NCBI RefSeq assembly: GCF_016802725.1
Contig: NC_052668.1
Coordinates: 26,964,501-27,028,500, forward strand
Origin: Solenopsis invicta
Lineage: Eukaryota; Arthropoda; Insecta; Hymenoptera; Formicidae
DNA length: 64,000 bases
Direction of reading: 5' to 3'
In this document: in pieces, positions 38,024-49,624 of the stretch
Position numbering within the stretch: position 1 is the first letter of the stretch
How the letters are laid out: the number at the start of each line of letters is the position of its first letter
Notes under the pieces: model-generated
Seen by the model: only the letters and a program-made list of their open reading frames with translations
Database searches by the model: none
Told to the model about the DNA's origin: nothing
Program-made: the position numbers and the translations under genes

Positions 38024-38272
38024 TGTTATGACCGGAAAAGTCGGCTCGTTTCTACACTCACGCTTACACGTGTACTTCCTGAAGCACTCACGCACGAAAA
38101 ATTAAACAATTTGTTTAATAAAACGTAGCGGTTTTTTTCATCAAGCGCAAGACGTTAAAGCGAAGAATCAAAACATGAACATATTCACACGTCAATAGAA
38201 GACGATCACCGATCGTCTCATATCGATACTCCCAGCCATTCACGTGCCGGACCGTCAACGCCGGGCGTAACA
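38024..38272 (+). mobile_element. probable solo LTR of a retrotransposon (249 bp)
   Basis: It begins TGTTATGACCGG and ends CCGGGCGTAACA, the TG...CA borders of an LTR with a short terminal inverted repeat (TGTTA/TAACA). ATAC flanks it directly on both sides (38020-38023 and 38273-38276), a 4-bp target duplication. Composition is more GC-rich than its surroundings. It includes an AATAAA at about 38118. No adjacent gag or pol is seen, so an LTR-LTR recombination product is the simplest reading. Orientation is assigned only from the AATAAA. Confidence 0.6.
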
Positions 38273-38276
38273 ATAC

Positions 38277-39923
38277 ATATATAAAAATCACGCATAATTA
38301 TATATAATTATATATCAAAAATGTTTTATTGGGCTGCTCTCAGGTTCCTCTCTGTTGTCATCAAAAATGTTTATTAATAAAGCTTTAGGTATATAACGTG
38401 GTTTAAAGTACACAAGTACACGTGACACATGTAGTTATTCTACACGTTACATCTGACACGAGTACTTGAGGGTACATATGTAAATAACAATACACAGATA
38501 ATTAAAGTTTTAAATTGTAGCGTTCTATATCGAATGAAATGTATTTCTGTAAAATGTCTTATGGAATGTTGAAATAAACAGGTTTTTAAAATTTATTACA
38601 TGCGATAAGTTTGAAGCAGAAAAAGCCATTACGACATGAAAATAACGTCAAAATGGTTATTCCAAAATAATTATTAAGAATAACCTTTGGATCAATCATA
38701 ATTTATTTTCATATTATTTTTCACGTTATTTTTATATTACTGTGACATGTTCTACTTGGTTATTGCTTGTGATGATGTCAGAAAAAATAGATTGATACAC
38801 TTATATGTATTTTGTACTATTGAACTCTGGGAATAATCATATGGATTGAGTAGTATCCTACACAGTACTAACCAAAACTTTTCAGAGTATATCCAAAATA
38901 TTTAAAATAAAAAATAAAACATTTTATAAAAGTTGTGATATATGTCTGCAACATTTCTATAATAGCAAAATATCACCATCATTGTTCTTGCACTTGAAAC
39001 CTTGCAGGAAAATTGGTAAAAGATTATTGAAAATGTTTGTAGCCGTCTTGAAATATAATCAAAAAGTTATTGAAATAGTTACAACTTTTTTCAAATATTG
39101 TTAACCATATTTTCTGAATATAATAAATTAAAAAATAGTATTTTTAAATTACTTTACCTTTATTTCCTAGTAAACTTAAAGTACTATAGAAATGATGCTT
39201 AAATTTAATATAACGATATTCTAAATTCTAACATGACCAAAAAACGTAGATAATACAATATAAACACATTTAGATAACGAAAAAACTGTTCACGATCTAG
39301 ACCAGATTTTTGTATTTAATTATGTAAATTTACAAACATTTACAAGATTCCCAGGATTTGAATCTGAATCCTCTATCGAGCGTTTGACTAATATTCGACA
39401 TGTTAAGATGTCATTATTGTATATACGCTCCGGTTGAATTGACGCTCACGTAACGTCATCGATTATTGCGATAAATATTATTAAGCGCCTCAGAGATCGA
39501 ATCAGCTAGTATGCCCAATGAATACGTCTAATATCTGAATAAATAAATAAATATTGAGTATAAATCCGAGTACAAATACAAGTTCTTTTGTATTCATAAA
39601 AAATGAATAAATCTTTTTATTTGATTTAAATAATTACATTTACGAAAATAATTACGATTATTTTTGATTTTGCATTCACTTCGACTCAGCCTACTGTCAG
39701 GACGCAGCTCACGCGAAAATCAAATTAGTGCGATGCATTTTTATAGTGGAGGGTCATTTATTATACTACGCTATACTTTCATACTAAAATCTGTTTTAAA
39801 ATTAGTTTTGCTTTTCTGCTTAAAATTTGAATTTAAATACAAGATCACAAAGATGCTTATCATATTCTTAGCAAAGTCACCAGAGACTATCATCTTCTGG
39901 TACGTACAATCTATAAAACATAC
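38277..39923. other. intergenic, no gene seen
   Basis: AT-rich, no exon-like frames. No RNA gene or clear repeat is recognised. Confidence 0.5.
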
Positions 39924-40655
39924 TAGTCCGGGAAGTAATGACACAAATTTTTGACCAATATTGACAAAGCTGATTTTTATTTGTACAGTAGTTTTCGTGT
40001 TACAAATGAATAAAATGACCATCAGCCCACGATCCCGCGGGACGGGAGGCTCCCACTTTAAATAGTTTTTTTTATTATAACGAATAAAGTATTGAAGTTA
40101 GGTAAAATATGTCTATAATCTTTATTGTAGAGCTTATCACGAGCTTCATTGTTTGTTTGACCCTTCTTTTTGTAAAATAAATATTTTTGGAAATAATTAA
40201 AAAAAACTGTTTTTCTTTCTCTAAGTATATCTCGAAAACTGTGCGAAAGCGCCAATTAATTTATAAGGAAAAGTTGTTTAGTATCCTTGCCTCTATAACA
40301 TGTGTCAGGGTCAACATGATTGGAACTGAGTCCCCTATACTGCATAATTACCCTATTTTTTTTTCACATATTAGTATGAGTGACTGACGCACGACGTTGT
40401 CGCGGCTGACGGTATCCTTTCGACATTTCATGTTGTCAATAGTAAGTACAAGAATTTTCAGCTTTGTCGATATTAACTTTTCGTTAATATTAACACTTCT
40501 TTTTTTACATTGTTGAAACACTGTGGAAGACCCCCGTCCCGCGGGATCGTGGGCTGACGGTCATTTTATTCGTTTGTAACACAAAAACAACTGTATAAAT
40601 GAAAATCAGCTTTGTCGATGTTAGTCGAAAATTTGTGTCATTACCTCCCGGACTA
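39924..40655. mobile_element. non-autonomous DNA transposon with ~125-bp terminal inverted repeats
   Basis: The left arm (39924-40048) begins TAGTCCGGGAAGTAATGACA; the right arm (40530-40655), reversed, begins TAGTCCGGGAGGTAATGACA. The arms stay highly similar through TTGTGTTACAAA.GAATAAA to an inner palindrome CCCGCGGGACGGG. The first and last bases include TA, possibly the target duplication. The interior (~480 bp) has no recognisable transposase. A 96-aa open frame spanning the left arm is not credible as a gene. Confidence 0.8.
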
Positions 40656-43600
40656 TACATTCTTATGGTCCAGACTTACTTGTAAGCAAGCGTAATTGTT
40701 TAACTGCTGATACAGTACGTAAAATATTCTGCCTTCGAGCTTGGTTAAAGTTTGTAAAAAATGATTATACGAAAGAAAAAATAAACGTTATTGTCAAAGA
40801 ATAATAAAACAACATATTAAATAACGTCGTTTCTTATCAGATTTTTTAGATAACATTTTATATGAATTAATAAAATCTATAAAATATACATAAATTTTAT
40901 ATTTATGAAATAATCAAGAAATATTTACGAATAAATGAATATTTCTGAAATAATCAATAAAATATTCTTAAATGAATTCCTTTAAAAACTTAAAATTTTG
41001 AATAAGTATATGAATGAATATTTTATATGCAAAAGTTTTCTGTAAATAAATAAATTTATAGCCTGATTTACGCATTTTACGCATTCATTGGGTACACTAA
41101 ATTGGCTAAGACATTCTTCCCGAATAAATGAAGAATCCAGGTTTAAACACAGATCAACATTTTTCGCAATAATTTTTTTACAGTTTTTACAGTTTTACAG
41201 TTTTTTGAGATAAGGCTGGGGAAAGCAAAAATGCACATAAGCATAAAAAATTATTAAAATTGATTAGCCTTGTTTGCATCGCACGTATGTTTGCAAAAAT
41301 GCTGACTTTGTCTTTCATTATTTTTAAACTTTTAAGATGTCGTAATACATTTGAATTGCAGCAAGCTAATGAAATGCTGAATTAGTCTTTTGATTTTAAA
41401 GTTTTAATACGTTTTTGTAACACATTTAAGTTTTAAAAATCTGTTACTTTTTTACTTATTTTACTTATTTATGGACAACATTTATAATATTATTATAAAC
41501 ATTTATTTATTATTATTATTAATACATTATTAATTAGTTATTTGATTGTAATTTTTTCAAGTTGTGTAAGCTGATATCAAATAATAATATATAATATAAA
41601 ATAATAAAGTATAATAATTAGTATTAAGTAATAATATATAATAATATAAATTATACAAAAAAAGTATTTAAAAAATAATAAATAATTTAAATAACAAATG
41701 TACTAAATAATAAAAGTCTTTGAGTCAACTTTTTTATTAGAATTGCTGCGTTTTAAAATTAATTATTTCCTCAAAATTCGAAATTAAATATTAACATGTA
41801 GAAATCTTTTATTTCTCAATTTTTTATTTCTCAAATATTTGTTCAGAAGATAAGTTTTGCCTCAGTATTTCTTCAGACCAGATAATCTTAAAAGTTTTAG
41901 AATATTTTCGATAACATATGACACGTGATAAAATTAAATGTTTTAGCATAAATAACTATGATTAAACGCCAAATTTGAGCAGGAACGATACAGGATTCCT
42001 GATAATAGCTTTGCAATCTTCCGTGGGCAGATCAGATTAAACTGAATAGAAATGTTCTTTATGATTTTGAAAGTTTCTTAATAATTAATAAGAAATTAAT
42101 TATTATTAATTAATTAATATATACAATTAAGAGGCACATTCCATATATGTACTTTGCGTGCCATAATCAGAAAGTAGTACAAAAACGGTACAACAGCGTG
42201 TATTGGTAACAGCTTAATGTAAACATTTGTAAGGTAAAAATTTACATAACAGCATTCAGAAGCACATGTAGTAAAAAAAAGTAATAAATTCTTTTTGGAA
42301 ATACGCAGAATTTAGTCAAGCAATGACCGTTAATAGAAAAAGAAATAATCGTGGATATAAAATTAATCATGAAGTTGATAGTTGCTCTATTATCCTGTCC
42401 GGACGACTGAATAATAAAAAAAAAAAGATCGACTTCTGGTTCTCCACCATCGCCCGAGAAAGTTTCTCGTCCGTGTTAATTATAAATTTATATTCTATTT
42501 AATTACTCTTTCCTTATTTCCTTTATAAATAACTTTCGAGATTTTATCACTATGTCATCTCTTCTCTCGTATCACCGGTTCTTTATTTACTTTTACAAAA
42601 AAAAAGAAATGTGAAAAGATTTTTAATATGAACAATATCCTAATTGATATGACCGGGAAATGATAAAATTAAATATAAATTAAGAGAATGGTCATACCGG
42701 TTAAAAGTAAATCTTTGTATAGGGAATAATAATTTCCTAGGTCAATTTATATACATTTATAAGTTTTTCCAAACTATGCGTTATATGTTTGTGGGAAAAC
42801 TTGTAAATTAATTAGTAATTAAATGTTACAATATTACTTCTCTGGTTCTATTTATAACATACGTTTTAAGTCTTACAAACATGCGATACACAGTTGGAAG
42901 AAATTTGTAAATGTTTAAATTCATTTAGGAAATTTTTATTAGGAACTTAGGTCTGCACATATGTTTGCACAATATGATGTCTTTAAATGTTAATGTTTTT
43001 GACATAGTCGGGTAAATAAAAATATAAATCATTCAGAAATTTGCGTCTTTGTGCGAGTTTATTCAATTTGTCTGCTGTTTTATGCACTATTATTTCTAAA
43101 AGTAATCCTTTATGATAATTTGAATTCAAAGTCAAGAATTTTTATTTTTTCCCAATCAGACAAATGATTAAGAACTATTCTGTGGTTGATCACCATGAAA
43201 TGTCTAGATGGGTCAAGTTTAATGTTATTGATATGCTTATTATATAATACTTAGTTTTACAAAAAACTGGTTATAAGAAATATTACAAAAGACAATTTAA
43301 AAAAAAAACAAAAACTGGTTTACGAACTTTTAAGTATCCAGATAACATATAATATTTTACGATAATTGTTCCTAAATATTTATTTACTATTTTTTATTTA
43401 ATTATTTGCAAGTCACGTGTAGTTTCCTACTGAACTCCAAATGTAATAAAAAATTGCAACATCTTTTTAAAAAACGCAGCGCTGTGTCTCCGTAAATTAT
43501 AAAATGAGAAAAAATAATATATATTTCATTTATATTGAATCTGGAGGATTTTTATTTTAAGGTCTCGTGGATTCGACGTGACTGAAATTTTGATTATCCA

Positions 43601-44019
43601 CTTGTCTTGTAAAAGATTAAAAATATTAGAGCAGAAGGTGATATTTGACGGCCCAATTATATTTTATATAATAACTTTTTAATAAAATTAATGTGTCCAA
43701 ATTAAAAACTTAATGATTATATTTATTAAATTGTTCTTTAATAGATTCTAGAAACTGATGACATATATTTATTATATTAAATATTATTTGGTACCATATT
43801 AAAAGTCTGTAATACATGTAATGTAAACTTATATATTGGCAGTAAAACTGCAACTTATTGAATAATTATTTTAATATAAACTTTGAAAAAGAGACCGTAT
43901 TTCAGAACACAAAAGTCATAATAATATCAAAAGTTGCTCATTTATTACTCAATGACGTCATAATAAAAACACAACGGTAACATTTATTGACTTATAACAG
44001 TGCTCGGAATTAGTGGCAC
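40656..44019. other. AT-rich intergenic DNA, no gene seen
   Basis: Long AT-rich stretch with many TAATAA/ATTATTA runs (41480-41700) and a TTAATTAA-rich patch (42080-42125). No exon, RNA gene or bordered element is recognised. Confidence 0.55.
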
Positions 44020-44445
44020 ATTTCGAGCCGATTTCCGAGGCGACGCCTACTGTCTCCCCTCGAGCCCTTCACTCCGCTCGCGGGCCTACAGCCGAGCTGC
44101 CGGCCGCGCGTCAAATGTTGTGGCTCAGGAGCGTAGAGCGTCCCTTGTAAAAGAAATAGCCTAGGGCCTAGACTATTTCTTTTACAAGGGACGCTTACTG
44201 TATCGTCATCGACGATTTAAAACGGCCACCGGACTGGACCAGTAAACTCGCTACTTGCTTGGGCCGACCTTTCCTTGCGTGTACGGACGACCACGACAAA
44301 AACTTATTTGCTTCGCACACAAAATATTATTATCTCTATCGTCGAAGTTTCTCGTATTCTGACTTTCGCATAACCAACGAGACAGAAGATTCTCGACGAA
44401 ATACAGCGCGTAGAACGGATGTTCTTAAGAATATAATAATATGAT
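44020..44445 (+). other. GC-rich island of unknown origin
   Basis: About 420 bp far richer in GC than the flanks, with CCGAGGCGACGCC, CTCGAGCCC, GCCGGCCGCGCG and many CGA/TCG motifs. TGGCTCAGGAGCGTAGAGCG at about 44121-44140 resembles a tRNA D-arm/A-box, so a tRNA-derived SINE head is possible, but no matching B-box (GGTTCGANTCC) is seen. A 61-aa open frame (44259-44444) has no recognised domain. A near-perfect palindrome (44138-44194) sits inside. It may be inserted transposon sequence or an unannotated non-coding gene. Confidence 0.45.
44138..44194. repeat. 57-bp near-perfect palindrome
   Basis: Two 28-nt arms (44138-44165 and 44167-44194) pair around a single central G with one mismatch. 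The first 22 nt of each arm are perfectly complementary and include CCCTTGTAAAAGAAATAG. RNA from either strand would form a long hairpin with almost no loop; DNA could extrude a cruciform. Confidence 0.9.
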
Positions 44446-46040
44446 GCTTTGAAGACAATGATGAAAACAATTCTCATAATTTTGACCTTGATTAATCAAA
44501 TACATTTACATGAATAAGACAGAGAAAACAAAGTACGGTAATTTATAAGTAACTTGACTCGACTATACATGAGTATTTGGGACAGGGACTTGAACCATCG
44601 CATAATGATTTGAACTCGAAACATGGACTATAACCGGAATATAACATGTTATGGAAATAAATGTAAAGAGCTGGGATTAAAATTATGTAAAACCAAGTGT
44701 CTTAAAAAATGTTACAATATAACAATTCAATTTAATTTGCATACTTATTTTTATTGCCACAAACAAACCGTGATTAATAGTTCACTATATTAATTAAACT
44801 TAATAATATAAAATGTAGAATTGTAAAAGTGATTTAAAAAATATGTTAAAATATACATTACAATTTGTAAGTATTTAATAAATACGTGAAAATTGTATTA
44901 TTTTACCATATTTTTTAAATCATTTTTATAAATTTACATTTTGTATCTGTTAAAATTTACAGAAAAAGAGTGTTGATGTTACACTGTAACAAGGGTGGGG
45001 ATAACTATGCCATACTTTTTTACTATTCTTCTGTTAATTTTATCATAAAAATTATGTTAATTGTACACACAAGTAACATTAAATCACGATCAAAATTACA
45101 TTTTATTTTTGTTGAAATATTAACACAGTATTAATGTTATTATTTAACACATCCAGATTACGTTAAATTAAGACAAAATTTTGAGTAGACCGTTTGGGAC
45201 AAGTGATTTATGTTAAATTTAATATAATTTTTTTAACTGTATATTTTATATATTTTTGTATTACTTATCCATAATGTTTTCATTGTAATTCTTTCAACAT
45301 GATGTTATTGCTTAATATCTGTGATAGCACAAAAGTTCAAAATTCATAAAGATATTCCCGTCTTTTGGGCGTTTTAACAACATCTTTCAGACATTTGCGC
45401 CGCCTAAAATATAACATATTAGCTTTATTTAACTTCAGTTAAATATACATAACTATTTTCTTTAAAAATTCATTGAATTTTTCCTTGAGAAAAAAACCAA
45501 AGAAATCTGTAGAAAAATTTAAGAAAATTGATTCCTCTTCTAGCTTCTGAAACTGTATTATTAACCATTATAATAAAGATTTTGAAAAATATTTTACTTT
45601 TTTTAGTAAATTTATACGAAATATTTTTGGAATTAGAAATGAGAGAATAAAACTAAAAATATACAACAATTTTTAAAATATTTTTATTTGATTACTGAAT
45701 CTAATTAATTAATACTAATACTAATACTGTTCTTAATATTAATTAATGTAACACAAATAAATTAGAGTCTTGCACAAGAAATACATAAAGCTTGATAAAA
45801 ACAGTTAACTCAGAAAAACACAGTAGTTAACATGCTTATTATAAGACTATTTGCTTGAAATCTCTGAAAAAGGATTATACTTATAAAACGAAATAAATAT
45901 TTCAAGAGAGGAAAAACAAAGCATTAAAAGTGCATCGTAAACAAGTCTATTTTTAAAAAAGTTGTACGATATTTAAAATATCAAGTTTATTGAAAGAGAA
46001 TGGCTTTGCTGGTTTCACAGATTGTATTATATTTTATTTA

Positions 46041-47008
46041 CTGCAAATATTGTATAAAGATTTACTCTACATTTTAATAATACTTTAAATAATAATGGCA
46101 CTTTTTGAGCAGTAAAAACCCATATCTGCAGATATAAATATATGCTCGTATAGACTATCAATCTGTATATTACCACGAGTCTGATTCTGATATTAAAGAT
46201 AAAAGAACAATGTGAGAATTTTGTTATTCCTCGTCTTGTTATTTAAAATATGCTAAAACTTACAGCCTCGATGTCATCCTCGATTGAATTAGTATCATTG
46301 ATGTTGTTTTCGAGAGAATAGTATATAAGGGCGTTGCCTGTCCAAGTAAACAAACAAATAAATTGAAATAGATAGCAATAAATTTATTTTGAATTCACAT
46401 TTCAGGTTTTTCATATCTATTTAAATTTAAAAATAATATAATATAAATATAAATTTGAATTTAACACAACAAATAGCTAATCAGTTTTTGTTTCAATTCA
46501 TTTTAATTCAAAAGTAATATAATGGGAACATGAATCCATCCGAATTCAAAACGATTAATCCCTCTGAATTTAAAAAAGTTTTCATTTGAAAAGAAAACGT
46601 GAATGCAACTTAATTTAAAATTGTGAATACAAAATGTATTGTTTCAATCCAAAAAAAAGTAAACAACTAAATGCTAAAAATGTTTTTATATAAAAATGTG
46701 TATCAATTTTTGAGAATGTTTAAATCTATTTTAATATCTTTAGAAACACTGACAGTGCTATTTGTATTAGAAATAGTCAAATAGAGATACATTTATTTCC
46801 ACAAAGTTTAAACCATTTTAATCTATTTCTATGGATTTAAAATACGCATTCGAAAAAATTTAAATAGATTAAAATTTTCAATGTATTTTAATCAATGTAT
46901 TTTAAGTGTTTTTTGAGTTTTTACTGCTTAAAAAGTGCTATTATTATTTAACATAGTATTAAAATATAAAGTAAATTTATATAAAATATTTCCATTAAAT
47001 GAAAGATA
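46041..47008. repeat. inverted-repeat element with ~70-95-bp arms
   Basis: The left arm (46041-46111) and right arm (46912-47008) are inverted copies. The left contains TTTAATAATACTTTAAATAA, then TAATGGCACTTTTTGAGCAG; the right is its complement with a few changes. The interior of about 800 bp is AT-rich and non-coding. A MITE-like element is likely; precise ends are not determined. Confidence 0.55.
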
Positions 47009-47660
47009 AACATTTATAAAAATATTTATAAAATATTACCGCAAAAATACTTTAGTTGCCATAAATATTTTACTATACATATTTTATGTACATAAAAGAA
47101 AAGTTTTTTAATAATGTACAAAAATCTTTATTTAACATATATTTTATTAAAATATAAACTAAATATTTATAATAACACAATATTTGTACTAAATAAGAAA
47201 TAAATAGTTATAGAATATTTTATGAATATTTTTGTGTTGAATAAAGATTGTTTATACTTTTTTTCCTTCATGTGTATAAAATATGTATAAAACATTTGTA
47301 TAATATAAACAAAATATTAATAAATAATTACAAATCATCATCATCAACTGTAAATACTTTTTCTTTTGTGCAGCTTTTCTTTGTGGCAGCTTGTTATCTA
47401 AATGTCACAGACATTCAATAATTATGAATATTTATAAAGATGTGTCCAAAGAGAATTTCTGATTGTCTGAAAGAGAATTTCGTATTTTAATTTATTTAAG
47501 TCTAAAAATATTGTATTTACGGCATAAATAATGACTCACGAATACATTATAGTTCAAAACAACACATATAAATAGTTTCGTTTCCATTCATTTGAATTAA
47601 AAAAGAATCTCGTCATAAATTTATAAGCCGCGAATAAATTACATTTTAAAATTATAAATA

Positions 47661-47858
47661 GATCAGTTTCTTATTTAATCCAAATAAATGCAAAAATATG
47701 TAATCATAAATAAAGTGGGTATTCATTTAAGGCTTACATGCTTCAGTCATAACACCTTTTTTATCGAAATAAAAAGTGTATTCATGATTTTGTATTGGCA
47801 CACTCTATTTATAACTACATATTTTTGCATTCGTTTGGATTAAATAAAAAATTGATCT
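47661..47858. repeat. hairpin element with ~60-bp arms
   Basis: The left arm (47661-47720) contains TTTAATCCAAATAAATGCAA, then AAATATGTAATCATAAATA. The right arm (47800-47858) is the inverted copy. Confidence 0.65.
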
Positions 47859-48418
47859 TTTATTAATATGACTTTATAGCTTTCTTAAAACCATAACTAC
47901 AATTAAGAAGTACAGGTAATAACGTCATTGAAATGTTTATCAAGTAGTGAATCTATATGATTAATTTCTAACGTTACATTAACAATTTTTTTGTAATACA
48001 ACTATTTTACAATCAATTGTCAATAGTCATAAAATAACGTTACAATAACCATCTTAATAACACGTATAGATTACATTAATACAACCTTTGTATTATAAAA
48101 AGTGCAAATTAAAGATTAAATAAATAAATAAATATATGCACAAATTGTCCATATTCTTATGCAACTTTATTGAAAGAAATTAATTATTAGAATAATAAAA
48201 GAATTTATTATTACTAATTAATATCTTCTATTAGATAATTTATCGATTTTACTTAAAAACTAATATTCCACATATATTTTGCTTTGTCCGCACGTTTTCA
48301 TATACACCAATCGCATGTATACCTATTGATCAGAATTATAAACGGTTCTGACAGCGGTCATAAATAAAGCACTCAAAATTAAGCACCTTCGAGAAACAAA
48401 TAAAAGATTATGCATCAT

Positions 48419-48700
48419 CAGGGACGGAAACTTTTGATTTTTCTGGGTGTAGAATATCTCATCAAAACGGGGGGGGGGGGGAGTGTAAGTAGTTTCAATA
48501 ATTATCGCTTTTGTTATATATACCAAATATATTTTCTGTATATATTCTTTTCTATGTAGGCACCATATTCAGATTTTTTGTCAAACCACAAATTTTTAAA
48601 ATTTATCAAAAATTAAAATATTTTTTTTGTTTTTTAAATACCCACGGGAACTTTGGGTGTGGAAAACTCCACACCCTCCATAAGGAAATCTCCGTCCCTG
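48419..48700. mobile_element. hAT-type MITE (282 bp) with perfect 8-bp TSD
   Basis: TGCATCAT occurs immediately outside both ends (48411-48418 and 48701-48708). The ends are perfect 10-bp inverted repeats CAGGGACGGA. The interior includes a run of 13 G (48469-48481) and a GTGTGGAAAACTCCACAC hairpin. No coding capacity. Confidence 0.85.
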
Positions 48701-49624
48701 TGCATCATCACTTAGCGCATCTATGAATTACAAAGCAGAACGAGAATCTGCAGGTAAACATATTACGCGGATATTATCAACAAAGGTTACAGTATACGAA
48801 ATCGCATAAATATGTTTCAAAACACAAACAATATAATTTATATGGCAAAACCGAGGGGGTAAAATGTTGTCCCACCGATTACACAATTTCATTTGATTTC
48901 ATACGATTTCATCTGATTACAAATGATTTTATACGATTTCATCTGATTACACATGATTTCATTTGATTCTAAATGATTTTTATTCATTGCATATAAAATT
49001 ATTTGATAAAATAAATTTTATTGATAACACAATAATTTCTTATGATTGCATATGTAATCATCAGATTTCTCGTGATTAAAAATGATTTTCTTTAATTAGA
49101 AACATTATTGATTACTAATTTGTTTTAAATAAAATTAAATAAAGTAATCATTAGATCAGTTTTTGTAAATTTGTGTTGAACTTCATCTGAAGGTAAAAAA
49201 CTTGTGCTTTTGCACACTTTTGGTCTAACAGTAATTACTGCAATCTTGTTATAAAATAAATAATACGTGCTTACACGATACAACTATGATAAATATTTAC
49301 ATGTTCACCAAAAGAAGCAAATTTTTCAGGAAAATACAAAATAAGTTAAAAAAAATTCAAATGTTTATTACATATAGAATATAATTGTGTTATAAAATAT
49401 AGAAATAGACTTTAGACGATCTATAATTAGCGACAAAATTCGGAATAGAATTCGTAAACATAACTATTATAAAAAAAAAAACGAAACAATTATATATTAT
49501 ATAACTTCCCAATAACAGAAAAATAAATAATATCATTTATAAAACTTATCCTAATTTGTAAGTTGTTAATTCCTGTTGAGAGAACGAATAAAATCCTTTG
49601 ACGTCGACATTAGGAGAAGATAAC

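Larger units (their letters stand above)
44446..48418. other. AT-rich intergenic DNA, no gene seen
   Basis: No convincing exon. It contains two inverted-repeat structures (46041-47008 and 47661-47858). The rest is AT-rich with TTTAAATT-type motifs. Confidence 0.55.

Noticed and set aside
39664..39954. 96-aa open frame near 39.7 kb
   Set aside because: It runs into the terminal inverted repeat of the element at 39924 and shows no domain or splice context.
44121..44190. A functional tRNA gene at the D-arm-like motif
   Set aside because: No anticodon stem or B-box (GGTTCGANTCC) follows at the right distance; the sequence runs into the palindrome instead.
48883..49100. CRISPR-like or satellite array of TGATTTCAT repeats
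   Set aside because: Repeats are short, variable and confined to the ends of the P1 elements, so they are subterminal transposon repeats; the DNA is eukaryotic.
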